A stretch of 46,131 bases of DNA from an uncultured Xylophilus sp. (GCA_913776965.1 CAJYQL010000056.1:1-46131), one strand, 5' to 3'; positions 8,422-17,408 are shown, counted from the stretch's first letter. The notes: a model not told the origin generated them from the letters alone. A program made the numbers and translations.

Positions 8422-10011
8422 ATGAAGCAGGGACTGTCCCTTCGCGTCTCGCAGCACCTGGCGCTCACGCCGCAGCTGCAGCAGTCGATCCGGCTGCTGC
8501 AGCTCTCCACGCTCGAACTGAGCCAGGAAGTCGAGCAGATGCTCGACGAGAACCCGTTCCTCGAGGTCACGCAGGACGAGGCGCCGCGGGAGGAGTTCGG
8601 TGTCGCGCAGGCCGACACGCCCGCCTTCGAGGATGCGTCCGAGGGCAGTGATGCTCCTTATTCGATAGCTGCATCCGCAGACGGGGCGGGCGCTGCAGCC
8701 TCGAACGATGCCGAAAACGACGGCGCCGGCAGCGCCGGCGACGAGCCCGACTGGGGCGGCGACGGCGGCACCGAGATCGTCGCCGACGACAGCGAGTGGG
8801 GCGGCGACGCGCCGGCCCGCAAGAACAACCTGGGCGACGACGGCGAGGCCGACGCCACCGAACTCGCCCGCAGCCAGGAGTCGCTGACCGCGTTCCTGCA
8901 CCGCCAGGCGCTGGCGCTGCGCCTGTCGCCGGTCGACAGCGCCGCGCTGCGTTTCCTGATCGAGTCGCTCAACGACGACGGCTACCTCGAGGATTCCCTG
9001 CCCGCGCTGGCGCTCGGCCTGGCCGGCACCGACGACGCCCAGGCGGAGGAGGTCGAGGAACTGGTCCACCGCTTCACCGTGGCGCTGCGGCTGCTGCAGA
9101 GCCTGGAGCCGGCCGGCGTCGGCGCCCGCGACCTGCGCGAATGCCTGACGCTGCAGCTGCGCGCGCTGCAGCAGGCCGACGACGGCACGGTGGCCGACCT
9201 GCAGGTGATCGAGGCGGCGCTGCTGGTCTGTGCGCAGCCGATGGAGCTGCTCGCGCGCCGCGACGTCAAGCGGCTGTCGGCCGCCTGCCGCGCCGACGAG
9301 GACACCACCCGCGCCGCGATGGCGCTGGTGGCGCGGCTGGAGCCCAGGCCGGGCCGGCGCTTCATCGACGTGGAGCGCAACATCGTGGTGCCGGACGTGA
9401 TCGTGCAGGCGGTCGGCCGCGGCGCGCAGCTGCGCTTCCGGGTGCAGCTCAACCCGGACGTGATGCCGAAGCTGAAGGTGCACGACATCTACGCCAGCGC
9501 CCTGCGCCAGCACAAGGGCGAGGGCAGCCAAGCGCTGCAGCAGCGGCTGCAGGAGGCGCGCTGGTTCATCAAGAACATCCAGCAGCGCTTCGATACCATC
9601 CTGCGGGTGTCGAACGCGATCGTCGAGCGGCAGAAGGCGTTCTTCGTGCACGGCGAGCTGGCGATGCGGCCGCTGGTGCTGCGCGAGATCGCCGACGAGC
9701 TGGGACTGCACGAATCGACCATCAGCCGGGTCACCACCGCCAAGTACATGGCGACGCCCTACGGCACCTTCGAGCTGAAGTATTTCTTCGGTTCGGCCCT
9801 CGGCACCGAGGCCGGCGGCAACGCGTCGAGCACCGCGGTGCGGGCGCTGATCAAGCAGTTCGTCGGCTCGGAAGACACGAAGAAGCCGCTGTCGGACAGC
9901 CAGATCTCCGAGATGCTCAAGGAGCAGGGCATCGAATGCGCCCGGCGCACGGTCGCGAAATACCGCGAATCGCTGCGCATCGCGCCGGCCAACCTGCGCA
10001 AGGCGCTCTAG
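8422..10011 (+). CDS. rpoN: RNA polymerase sigma-54 factor RpoN
   Basis: Sigma factor for -24/-12 promoters, which need an enhancer-binding ATPase. 529 residues. Region I (1-50) is Gln/Leu-rich (LALTPQLQQSIRLLQLS). Region II (about 51-150) is an acidic, Gly/Ser-rich linker. The core-binding domain spans about 150-340, the -12-recognising helix-turn-helix about 400-450 (LREIADELGLHESTISRVT), and the RpoN box ARRTVAKYRE is at 507-516, where the -24 element is bound. Linker residues 78-95 (APYSIAASADGAGAAASN) are encoded by a copy of the dispersed repeat found between genes elsewhere in this window. The linker tolerates length variation, so function is probably intact. Confidence 0.97.
   Translation: MKQGLSLRVSQHLALTPQLQQSIRLLQLSTLELSQEVEQMLDENPFLEVTQDEAPREEFGVAQADTPAFEDASEGSDAPYSIAASADGAGAAASNDAENDGAGSAGDEPDWGGDGGTEIVADDSEWGGDAPARKNNLGDDGEADATELARSQESLTAFLHRQALALRLSPVDSAALRFLIESLNDDGYLEDSLPALALGLAGTDDAQAEEVEELVHRFTVALRLLQSLEPAGVGARDLRECLTLQLRALQQADDGTVADLQVIEAALLVCAQPMELLARRDVKRLSAACRADEDTTRAAMALVARLEPRPGRRFIDVERNIVVPDVIVQAVGRGAQLRFRVQLNPDVMPKLKVHDIYASALRQHKGEGSQALQQRLQEARWFIKNIQQRFDTILRVSNAIVERQKAFFVHGELAMRPLVLREIADELGLHESTISRVTTAKYMATPYGTFELKYFFGSALGTEAGGNASSTAVRALIKQFVGSEDTKKPLSDSQISEMLKEQGIECARRTVAKYRESLRIAPANLRKAL
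8654..8706 (+). repeat. Dispersed repeat copy B, inside the rpoN coding region
   Basis: CTTATTCGATAGCTGCATCC followed by a GGGGCGGGCG centre and a GCAGCCTCGA end resembles the intergenic copies C, D and F. It is read in frame as part of the acidic linker of sigma-54. The 3' part is more diverged than in the intergenic copies. Confidence 0.6.
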
Positions 10012-10053
10012 TCGCTGCCGCCGCTGCGGCGGGCGCCGCGACGATCGGCGGCG

Positions 10054-10554
10054 TCAGCCGGCCCGCTGCATCGCGAAGCGGCGGAAAGCCTGCCCGCCAC
10101 GGACCACCGTCTGCTCCTCCACCACCACGAAGCCGTGCCGGGCGAAGAACGGCCGGGCGACCAGACTGGCCTCGGTCGAGAGCCGGTGTACGCCCTGTGC
10201 AGCCAGTTCGGCCGCGGCGGTCGCCAGCAGCGCCGACGCCACGCCCCGGCGGGCCCGGTCGGGCGCACAGAACAGCAGGTCGATCAGGCCATTGGGCTGC
10301 CAGGCGATGAACCCGGCAGGCGCGGGACGGGCGGAGTCGGTGCCATCGACGGCGATCCGGGTCGACAGCGCGGCGAAGCGCTGCTGCCATGCCGACAGAT
10401 CGGGGAGCAGTGGCGCCCAGGCGGCGCGCTGGGCCTCGTCATAGGCCCCGGCGGCAAGTCGGTGCACGGCGGCGGTGAAGAGCGCAACGAGTGCCGGCAC
10501 GTCGCCGGGCCGGGCCGGGCGGATCGACAAAGGTGACTCCAGGGAGGGCGTCAT
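10054..10554 (-). CDS. GNAT-family N-acetyltransferase
   Basis: 166 residues with the acetyl-CoA-binding fold: an N-terminal strand-helix (LSIRPARPGDVPALVALFTA), the central beta-4 strand (GLIDLLFCAPDRA), and the pyrophosphate-binding motif A RARRGVASALL followed by the alpha-3 helix. The C-terminal segment YDEAQ...FFARHGFVVVEEQTVVRGG matches the subgroup with the GF-V---EQ tail near PF13673-type acetyltransferases. The substrate cannot be assigned. The start codon overlaps the stop of the upstream mgtC-like gene, so the two are translationally coupled. Confidence 0.88.
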   Translation of the reverse strand: MTPSLESPLSIRPARPGDVPALVALFTAAVHRLAAGAYDEAQRAAWAPLLPDLSAWQQRFAALSTRIAVDGTDSARPAPAGFIAWQPNGLIDLLFCAPDRARRGVASALLATAAAELAAQGVHRLSTEASLVARPFFARHGFVVVEEQTVVRGGQAFRRFAMQRAG

Positions 10555-11063
10555 GGCAGCGGCTCGCGCCGGACGCGCCGCAGCCGCTGCGCCAGCCGGC
10601 CGAGCACCGGTTCCAGCGACAGCACGACCAGTGCCAGCACGGTGCTCAGCACCGCCGTCGTCTCGCGGCCGAGGCCGGCGGCCATGCCGATCGCGGCGGT
10701 GAGCCAGATGCCGGCGGCGGTGGTCAGGCCGCGCACGTGCGGGCTGCTGCTGTCCTTGAGGATGGTGCCCGCGCCCAGGAAGCCGACGCCGGCGACGATG
10801 CCCTGCACCACGCGGCTGATGTCGGTCTGTTCTACGCCGGACTGCAGCGGCACCAGCACGAACAGCGCCGCGCCCATCGACACCAGCATGTGGGTGCGGA
10901 TGCCCGCCGCATGGCCGCTGCGCTCGCGCTCCAGGCCGAGCAGGCCGCCGAGCAGTGCGGCGATGCCGAGGCGCAGCAGGATGCGCGTGGCTTCGCCGGC
11001 ATCGGGAATGTCGGAGAACTCCTGGGCGAGCACCTCGCCCACCGTGTCGAGGAAGCCGGCCAT
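10551..11063 (-). CDS. MgtC/SapB-family inner-membrane protein
   Basis: 170 residues with four to five predicted transmembrane helices. It carries family hallmarks: LLRLGIAALLGGLLGLERE near the N-terminus, GIRTHMLVSMGAALFVL, then GIVAGVGFLGAGTILK and GLTTAAGIWLTAAIGMAAG. MgtC relatives act in low-magnesium adaptation and can inhibit the F-type ATPase, but most MgtC/SapB proteins without the C-terminal domain are unassigned. This one lacks the soluble ACT-like C-terminal domain of true virulence MgtC, so a housekeeping role is more likely. Its stop overlaps the GNAT start. Confidence 0.9.
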   Translation of the reverse strand: MAGFLDTVGEVLAQEFSDIPDAGEATRILLRLGIAALLGGLLGLERERSGHAAGIRTHMLVSMGAALFVLVPLQSGVEQTDISRVVQGIVAGVGFLGAGTILKDSSSPHVRGLTTAAGIWLTAAIGMAAGLGRETTAVLSTVLALVVLSLEPVLGRLAQRLRRVRREPLP

Positions 11064-11149
11064 CGCCTAATGCAGTGCCGGGCGGGTGGTGGCAATGCCG
11101 GTGGAGGCAGGGTGCGCCGCGGCCGCCCGGCGCGCGGGGCGGGCCGGCA

Positions 11150-11539
11150 TCAGTGGGTGGTCCGGCCGGCCCGGGCCGAGGACCGCGGGAACTTGCCGTG
11201 CGGCACGGAGGCCAGCCGGTTAAACATCCGGCGGGCATAGCCGGCGATGTGCAGGCACTTGTTGAGTTCTTCGACCGGCAGCGGGCCCGATACCACCACG
11301 ATGTCGTTGGCCGCGTCCTGCGCCCCTGCCGCGCGCAGCCGGCGGCGGGCGCCCATCGCCCAGCTGTGGATGCGCAGCGGGCTGCCGTGCTGGTGCAGCA
11401 CGCCGGTGCTCGCGTCGAAGGCGATCGCCACGTCGTCGGTCTTCAGGCGGCAGCGGCGTTCGCCGGTCGCGCGGCTAGGCTCGTCGCGCATGTCGTACAG
11501 GTAGTAGCTGCCGGACTTCAGCTGGTATTGCAGGTCCAT
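11150..11539 (-). CDS. Conserved-looking hypothetical protein
   Basis: 129 residues from the ATG at 11537-11539, chosen because AGGAG lies about 9 nt upstream; an in-frame start at 11587 lacks such a signal. I recognise no domain. The N-terminus (MDLQYQLKSGSYYLYDMRDE) is Tyr-rich and unlike random high-GC translation. The middle (LKTDDVAIAFDASTGVLHQH) and the end (VEELNKCLHIAGYARRMFNR) look like a small folded alpha/beta protein. No signal peptide or membrane helix is visible. A TAGAAT hexamer on this strand at 11674-11679 could be its promoter. It could be a Burkholderiales-specific family. Confidence 0.65.
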   Translation of the reverse strand: MDLQYQLKSGSYYLYDMRDEPSRATGERRCRLKTDDVAIAFDASTGVLHQHGSPLRIHSWAMGARRRLRAAGAQDAANDIVVVSGPLPVEELNKCLHIAGYARRMFNRLASVPHGKFPRSSARAGRTTH

Positions 11540-12065
11540 CTCGAATCTCTCCTCTCGCGGATTGTCGAACGCGCGACCTCGGAGCAAGGGGAGGAAAGCG
11601 CTGGAAATCCCGCCCTTATCGACGGCGGGCGACCCGGCGGCGGAGGGCGCAGGCCGGGTGGGCGAAGCCGCCGATTCTAGGCACTTGTAACAGCCGCCGG
11701 GGCGCCGGGAAGGCCTTCGGTGGTGTCGGAATGCATCCAGCCGGACGGCAGGCGACGGAAGGGCGCATCAGGGCGACGGGCGGCAGGCAGCAGCGAGGAA
11801 GCCACGTCTTGAACACACAACGACAGCACCGGCGCTGATTCACCCACGCTGGGCTGGTCGACGCCGGGCAGGAAGACGGCCCGTCCGAGCCCCGGCCGTC
11901 ATGGGCAACCACCGCCGGCCGCTGACGCCTCCGCCCAGGGCAACCGTTCCGAACCGCCACGACCGGCAGCTCCCAGCGGGCACCGCGGATCCGGCTCCGC
12001 CGGTCCGCCGGTGCCGCCCCCGGACGGGGGCAGGCGTTACACGCAGTGAAAAGCCTGGGGGCGAT
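11540..12065. other. Intergenic stretch of about 525 bp, no convincing gene
   Basis: Open frames here translate to Arg/Pro/Cys-rich shadows. Visible elements are a minus-strand TAGAAT hexamer (11674-11679) facing the hypothetical gene, and a GCCCCC/GGGGGC hairpin with a 4-nt loop at 12016-12031, just downstream of the phospholipase gene on the minus strand. The hairpin lacks a T-tract. No repeat copy or tRNA is seen. Confidence 0.5.
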
Positions 12066-13448
12066 CTAAAAATCCACGATGCTGAAACCGACGCTCAGCA
12101 CGGTGCGCTTGCGGTTGTAGTCGATCAGGCTGTCGCCGTACCCGCTGAACAGCTGGGTGTGCAGCTTCAGGCCGCTGAAGCTGTTGCCCTTGCCGTCGCC
12201 GAGCGAGCGCAGCCATTCGACGCGGCCCGACCCGCGGTTCTCGCCGCCGAGCGACCCGCGCAGCGTGCCGACCAGCGTGTTCTTCGGGTTGACGTTCCAG
12301 GTCGCCTGGACCTCGCCGCGGCCGATGTAGTTGCTGATGTCCGGGTTGTTGTCCTTGGCCGCCGACTCGCTCAGCCGCTTCCAGACGCGGCCGGTCACGG
12401 TGAAGTCGTTGTCCTTCTCGAAGCCGGTCATCAGGTACACGCGATTCCAGCTGCGCGACAGCGGGTCGCTCTGGCCGTTGGACTGGTGCACGATGCCGGC
12501 GCCGCTGTAGCGCCAGTTCCAGCCGAAGGGCAGCCGGGCAGTGGTCGGGTAGACGTAGATCGCCTCGGGCTCGTAGTCGGTGCTGCGGAACGGCCGCGAG
12601 ATGCCGCTGTTGAAGAACTGCCAGTACGACTGCTGGCTGTAGGCGAACCACAGCGAGTCGCGCACCGGCGAACTCTCGGGCGTGAGCAGGCCGCTGGCGA
12701 TCTTGGTCCGCACCGACAGTTGCAGCCGCAACTCTTCCTTGCGGTAGTCGATCGCGGTGGTCGCGGTGTTGTTCGGGTTGCCCGAGGTCGGCATGCGGTT
12801 GACCGAATTCGACGCCACCGCCGACAGGCTGTTGGCGCGGTAGCCGCGCAGGCTGAAGGTCGGGCAGGTGCTGCCGGATTCCAGTTCCCAGAAGCGCGAC
12901 AGATCGGAGAACTGGCGGTCGCGGCAGCCCTGCTCCAGGCCGACGCCGATGATGCCGGTGGACGCGGTCGGCGTCGTCGCGGTCTCGGGCGTGGCGGGCT
13001 GGGTGGTGGCCAGCGCGGCGGCCACATCGGCGCGGATCGCGGAGGCCGCGGCGCCCGGTGGCACGGTGGCCGCACCGACCGACGGCGACTGCGCCGCGTC
13101 GGCCGAGCGCTGCTGCACCGCCTGCACCAGCTTCTGCTGCTCGCGCGCCCAGCTGTCGAAACAGGCGAGGCGTTCGGCATCCGTTGCCAGGCCGGTGCAC
13201 TGCTGCCAGGCGGTCACGGCCTCGGCGCGGGCGGCCGTCACCGGCGCCAGCGGTGTCGCGGCGGGGACGGCGCGCCGGGCCTGCGCGGCGGATTTGCCGC
13301 TCGGCTTGGCCGCCGCACGCGGGGCCGTGGGGGCCTGCTGCGCGGCGGCATCGTCGGGCAGCGCGCCCAGGGTGACCAGCAGCGCGGCGAGGGCCGCGGC
13401 GACCGGCGTGCGGTCGGCCGGCAGGCGGAGGGGGGAGCGTCGTTCCAT
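12066..13448 (-). CDS. pldA: Outer-membrane phospholipase A (OMPLA/PldA family) with long N-terminal extension
   Basis: A calcium-dependent outer-membrane beta-barrel enzyme that hydrolyses mislocalised phospholipids in the outer leaflet. 460 residues against about 290 in E. coli. The catalytic region GIVHQSNGQSDPLSRSWNRVY-like segment gives His321, Ser323 and Asn335; the His-Asn spacing of 14 equals that of E. coli OMPLA His142-Asn156. Aromatic barrel strands run to a C-terminal Phe (FSIVDF), as in most barrels. Residues 1-36 form a signal peptide. Residues 37-180 are an extra Ala/Pro-rich linker holding the element QQCTGLATDAERLACFD, a Cys-Cys motif seen at the N-termini of several envelope proteins. 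Confidence 0.92.
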   Translation of the reverse strand: MERRSPLRLPADRTPVAAALAALLVTLGALPDDAAAQQAPTAPRAAAKPSGKSAAQARRAVPAATPLAPVTAARAEAVTAWQQCTGLATDAERLACFDSWAREQQKLVQAVQQRSADAAQSPSVGAATVPPGAAASAIRADVAAALATTQPATPETATTPTASTGIIGVGLEQGCRDRQFSDLSRFWELESGSTCPTFSLRGYRANSLSAVASNSVNRMPTSGNPNNTATTAIDYRKEELRLQLSVRTKIASGLLTPESSPVRDSLWFAYSQQSYWQFFNSGISRPFRSTDYEPEAIYVYPTTARLPFGWNWRYSGAGIVHQSNGQSDPLSRSWNRVYLMTGFEKDNDFTVTGRVWKRLSESAAKDNNPDISNYIGRGEVQATWNVNPKNTLVGTLRGSLGGENRGSGRVEWLRSLGDGKGNSFSGLKLHTQLFSGYGDSLIDYNRKRTVLSVGFSIVDF

Positions 13449-13619
13449 GGAGCCTCTGAAGGAGTGGCGCGATCGCGGCGGACATCCGCGACCCGGGCGG
13501 CGGTGATGGTAGCGGACCGCGTCGAAAAAAAGCGACAGCCCGTGGCGGAGCCTGCTGTGCGACGCAAGGGCCATGCCCGGCGGGCGCGACTGCCACGGTT
13601 CGCGGCAGTCGCCGACACG

Positions 13620-15719
13620 TCAGCGGCCTGCTGCCGCCTCCGCCGCCACGGCGTCGGCCGCCCCGACCTGCGCCTTGCGGGCGAACTCGGCCCGCAGCGC
13701 GCGCAGCTTCTCGCGCGGGTCCTCGCGCACCGTGGCCTTGTCGAGGCCCATCTCGGCGATGAAGCGGCTCGGCTGCGCGGCGACCATCTCGCGGCCCTTC
13801 TTCTTCTTGCGGGTCCAGCTCACCGCCAGGCTGCGCTGGGCGCGGGTGATGCCCACGTACATGAGGCGGCGTTCCTCCTGCAGCCGGTGCAGCGTTTCGT
13901 CGCTCACCACTTGCTGGCGGCCGCCATCGTCGTCGAGCTTGAAGGGCAGCATCCCCTCGGTCACGCCGACCAGCACCACGTGGGGCCACTCCAGGCCCTT
14001 GCTCGCATGCAGCGTGGAGAGCGTCACCACGTCCTGGTCCTGCTCGCGGTCGCTGATGGTCGAGAGCAGAGACACGGTTTGCGCCACTTCCAGCAGGCTC
14101 TTCAGTTCGCCGGTGCCGGCGGACGGATTGGCGCCGGAGGCATCCTCCACCTGGCCGCCGCAGCGCTGGGCCATCCAGTCGCAGAAGTCGAGCACGTTGG
14201 TCCAGCGGGCGGCAGCGACCTTCTCGCTGTCCTCGCCGTCGTGCAGGTACTGCTCGTAGCCGATTTCCTTGAGCCAGTCCATCAGGAAGCCCTTGGCCGC
14301 CTCGGCGCCGAGCGTCTGGCGGGCACGGTATTCCAGGTCGTTGATGTAGCGGCCGAACTCCGCGAGGCTGCCCATCGCACGGTCCGGCAGGCTGGCCGCC
14401 AGCGACGACGAGAACAGCGAGGCGAACAGGCTCTGGCGGTATTTGGTGCCGAACTCGCCCAGCTTCGCCAGCGTGGTGTGGCCGATGCCGCGCTTCGGCG
14501 TCGTGATCGCGCGCAAGAAGGCCGGGTCGTCGTCGTTGTTGATCCACAGCCGGAACCAGGCGCACAGGTCGCGGATCTCCGCGCGGTCGAAGAAGCTCGT
14601 GCCACCCGACACCTTGTAGGGGATGTTGGCGCGCCGCAGCGCCTTCTCGAAGGGCTTGGCCTGGTGGTTGGCGCGGTAGAGGATCGCGAAGCTGCGCCAC
14701 TCCTTGTGCGGCGACGTCTCGCGCAGGCCCTGAATGCGTGCGACGGCGCGTTCGGCCTCGTGCTCCTCGGTGTCGGCATCGACCACCCGCACCGGCTCGC
14801 CCTCGCCGAGTTCGCTGAACAGCGTCTTCGGGAACAGCTTCGGGTTCGGGCCGATCACGTTGTTGGCGGCCCGCAGGATCGCGCTGGTCGAGCGGTAGTT
14901 CTGCTCCAGCTTGATCACCTGCAGTTCCGGGAAATCGACCGGCAGCTTCTTCAGGTTGTCCAGCGTGGCGCCGCGCCAGCCGTAGATCGACTGGTCGTCG
15001 TCGCCCACCGCGGTGAAGCGGCCACGCTCGCCGACCAGGTGCTTCAGCACCTCGTACTGGGTGGCGTTGGTGTCCTGGTATTCGTCGACCAGCACATGGC
15101 CGAGGGCGGCCTGCCACTTCTCGCGCACCTCGGGGAAGTCGCGCAGCAGCTTGAGCGGCATCCCGATCAGGTCGTCGAAATCCACGCTCTGGTAGGCCGC
15201 GAGCCGCTCCTGGTAGAGCTGCATCACCCGGGCGATGATCTTCTCGTTGTCGTCCGCCGCAGCGGCCTCGGCCTGCTCGGCGTTCAGGCCCATGTTCTTC
15301 CACTTGCTGATCGTCCACTGCCACTGGCGGGCGGTGGCCATGTCGGCGGTGCCGCCGGCGGCGTCCTTCAGGATGCCGGCCACGTCGTCGGCGTCGAGGA
15401 TGCTGAACTGCGGCTTCAGGCCGAGCACCTTGCCGTCCTCGCGCATCATGCGTACGCCTAAAGCGTGGAAGGTGCAGATCAGCACGTCCTTGGCCGCCCG
15501 CCCGATCAGGCCCTTGGCGCGCTCGCGCATCTCGGCCGCAGCCTTGTTGGTGAAGGTGATCGCGGCAATGCGCTTGGCGGGCATGCCCTTCTCGATCAGG
15601 TGCGCGATCTTGTGGGTGATGACTCGGGTCTTGCCCGAACCCGCGCCGGCCAGCACCAGGCAGGGCCCGCCGACGTAGTGAACGGCCTGGAGCTGGGCGT
15701 GGTTGAGACCGGCGGACAT
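13620..15719 (-). CDS. rep: ATP-dependent DNA helicase Rep (UvrD/PcrA superfamily 1A)
   Basis: 3'-5' DNA helicase that helps replication forks past protein roadblocks. 699 residues. Motifs in order: Q-motif LNHAQLQAVHY (5-15), Walker A GAGSGKT (25-31), Ia TFTNKAAAEMRERA, II VDEYQDTN, III GDDDQSIYGWRGA, IV LEQNYRST, V TLHASKGLEW, VI EERRLMYVGITRAQ. The start at 15719 places the Q-motif at residue 5, as expected; an upstream in-frame extension to 16007 would add non-homologous sequence. UvrD and PcrA are alternatives, but the short C-terminus and the GLEWPHV segment favour Rep. A minus-strand TATGAT (15802-15807) may be its -10. Confidence 0.93.
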   Translation of the reverse strand: MSAGLNHAQLQAVHYVGGPCLVLAGAGSGKTRVITHKIAHLIEKGMPAKRIAAITFTNKAAAEMRERAKGLIGRAAKDVLICTFHALGVRMMREDGKVLGLKPQFSILDADDVAGILKDAAGGTADMATARQWQWTISKWKNMGLNAEQAEAAAADDNEKIIARVMQLYQERLAAYQSVDFDDLIGMPLKLLRDFPEVREKWQAALGHVLVDEYQDTNATQYEVLKHLVGERGRFTAVGDDDQSIYGWRGATLDNLKKLPVDFPELQVIKLEQNYRSTSAILRAANNVIGPNPKLFPKTLFSELGEGEPVRVVDADTEEHEAERAVARIQGLRETSPHKEWRSFAILYRANHQAKPFEKALRRANIPYKVSGGTSFFDRAEIRDLCAWFRLWINNDDDPAFLRAITTPKRGIGHTTLAKLGEFGTKYRQSLFASLFSSSLAASLPDRAMGSLAEFGRYINDLEYRARQTLGAEAAKGFLMDWLKEIGYEQYLHDGEDSEKVAAARWTNVLDFCDWMAQRCGGQVEDASGANPSAGTGELKSLLEVAQTVSLLSTISDREQDQDVVTLSTLHASKGLEWPHVVLVGVTEGMLPFKLDDDGGRQQVVSDETLHRLQEERRLMYVGITRAQRSLAVSWTRKKKKGREMVAAQPSRFIAEMGLDKATVREDPREKLRALRAEFARKAQVGAADAVAAEAAAGR

Positions 15720-15801
15720 GAGGGGGAGCGGGGGAGGGACGCGGAGAGCGGAAGGCGGACAGGCGCGGTGACGGATCGGCGGCAGCCGGTGGCGCGCCCG
15801 G

Positions 15802-15807
15802 ATCATA
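15802..15807 (-). promoter_or_regulatory. Possible -10 element (TATGAT) of rep
   Basis: On the minus strand TATGAT lies about 82 nt upstream of the rep ATG in the 205-bp divergent region shared with the phospholipase D-like gene. No clear -35 is seen. Confidence 0.3.
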
Positions 15808-15924
15808 CCGGCGGTGCCCGGCGGCTGCCGGCGTCGGCACCCAGGCCCGAAGGGGCCGGGGTAACCGCTGCTTGCGGCCCGCCGCCGCCTGCGTGCTAGG
15901 GTGCCGCAGCATTCCTGGAGCGCC

Positions 15925-17220
15925 ATGTCCTTCCTGCGCCGATTTCCCCTCAAGGCCGTCCTGCTCAGCTGCCTCGGCACGCTGGTCGTGACGCTGCTGG
16001 TCCTCAATTTCTCCGCTGGCGAAAAGAAGCTCGACGAGCAGATCCCCCGGCTCTACGGCCTGCACGATCCGCAGTTCCAGAGGACCATGGGCGTGCTGCT
16101 CGGCCCGCCGATCCTGTCGGGCAACCGCTACGAGGCATTGATCAATGGCGACCGGATCTTCCCGCCGATGCTGCAGGCGATCCGCGAGGCGCAGAAGACC
16201 ATCACCTTCGAGACCTACATCTACTGGTCCGGCGACATCGGCCGCGCCTTCGCCGACGCGCTGGCCGAGCGGGCCCGCGCCGGCGTGAAGGTGCATGTGC
16301 TGCTCGACTGGGTGGGCAGCGCGAAGATCGAGGAGAGCTTCCTGCAGCAGATGGAGCAGGCAGGCGTCGAGATCCGCAAGTTCCACGAACCGCACTGGAC
16401 CCACTGGGGCCGGCTCAACAACCGCACCCACCGGAAGCTGCTGATCACGGACGGCAGGGTCGGCTTCACCGGCGGCGTCGGCATCGCGCCGGCCTGGACC
16501 GGCGACGGCCAGGACGCCGACCACTGGCGCGACACCCACTTCCGCGTCGAGGGGCCGGTGGTCGCGCAGATGCAGGGCGTCTTCATGGACAACTGGACCA
16601 AGGCCTCGGGCGAGGTGCTGCACGGCGCGGACTATTTCCCGGCCCTGGCGCCGCGCACGGCCGATGGCGAAGGGCGCGCACAGATGTTCAGCAGCTCGCC
16701 CTCGGGCGGCAGCGAGAGCATGCACCTGATGTATTTGCTCGCGATCACCGCGGCCGAGCGGTCGATCGAACTCTCGAGCGCGTATTTCGTGCCCGACCGG
16801 CTCACGCTGCAGGCGATCGTCGAGGCCCGCCGGCGCGGCGTGCGGGTGCGCATCGTCACGCCCGGACCGATCATCGATTCGCAGACGGTGCGCCGCGCCT
16901 CGCGCGCCTCCTGGGGGCCACTGCTCGCGACCGGGGTGGAGATGTACGAATACCAGCCGACCATGTACCACTGCAAGGTGCTGGTGGTCGACGGGCTGAT
17001 GGTGTCGGTCGGCTCCACCAATTTCGACAACCGGTCCTTCCGGCTCAACGACGAGGCCAACCTCAACATCTACGATCCGGTGTTCGCGGCGCAGCAGGTC
17101 GCGGTGTTCGAGCAGGACATCGCCCGCGCCCGGCGCATCACCTTCGAGGCCTGGGAGCAGCGGCCGCTGCACGAAAAGGCGCTGGAACACCTGTCGTCCC
17201 TGCTGTCGGCGCAGCTTTAG
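15925..17220 (+). CDS. Cardiolipin synthase-like phospholipase D protein
   Basis: 431 residues. A single N-terminal membrane helix (about 10-30) precedes two phospholipase D domains. HKD motif 1 is HRKLLITDGRVGFTGG (His169) and motif 2 is HCKVLVVDGLMVSVGSTN (His349). The layout of one anchor plus a short spacer, and VGIAPAWTG after the first HKD, resemble ClsB/ClsC-type enzymes, which condense phosphatidylglycerol with another phospholipid to make cardiolipin at the inner membrane. The start at 15925 has GGAG 4 nt upstream, a tight spacing. An in-frame start at 15901 is possible. A factor-independent terminator follows. Confidence 0.9.
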   Translation: MSFLRRFPLKAVLLSCLGTLVVTLLVLNFSAGEKKLDEQIPRLYGLHDPQFQRTMGVLLGPPILSGNRYEALINGDRIFPPMLQAIREAQKTITFETYIYWSGDIGRAFADALAERARAGVKVHVLLDWVGSAKIEESFLQQMEQAGVEIRKFHEPHWTHWGRLNNRTHRKLLITDGRVGFTGGVGIAPAWTGDGQDADHWRDTHFRVEGPVVAQMQGVFMDNWTKASGEVLHGADYFPALAPRTADGEGRAQMFSSSPSGGSESMHLMYLLAITAAERSIELSSAYFVPDRLTLQAIVEARRRGVRVRIVTPGPIIDSQTVRRASRASWGPLLATGVEMYEYQPTMYHCKVLVVDGLMVSVGSTNFDNRSFRLNDEANLNIYDPVFAAQQVAVFEQDIARARRITFEAWEQRPLHEKALEHLSSLLSAQL

Positions 17221-17408
17221 TCTTGCGCACCGGCCGCGCGGTCGCCCGTTCCTACCCTTTGCGAGGGCGTAGGCCGCTTATGCGGCCGGCGGATAAGCAG
17301 CCGCGATTCGGTCGCTTCGCACCGCAGCCTCCGCGCCCTACAGTGCATGCACCGCCGCGGCATCGCGTCATGCCCGGCCCCGGTTGGTTGTGTGTGCGTC
17401 TCTCTCTT

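Noticed and set aside
11616-11960. Possible 114-residue gene on the minus strand
   Set aside because: The translation is Arg/Cys/Pro-rich with no domain, no ribosome-binding site and no gene-like composition.
12037-17190. A 1717-residue open frame on the minus strand, and other very long frames (for example 11901-15461 plus and 27308-31228 minus)
   Set aside because: Their translations are Arg/Gly/Ala/His-rich with no domains, and they lie opposite or out of frame with genes carrying full catalytic motifs (pldA, rep, the PLD gene, ruvB, the EAL gene). They are high-GC shadows.
17275-17305. GCTTAT/ATAAGC inverted repeat between the PLD and AEC genes
   Set aside because: Only 6-bp arms with an 11-nt spacer and no extension. 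It is upstream of a strong terminator and is not clearly linked to any promoter.
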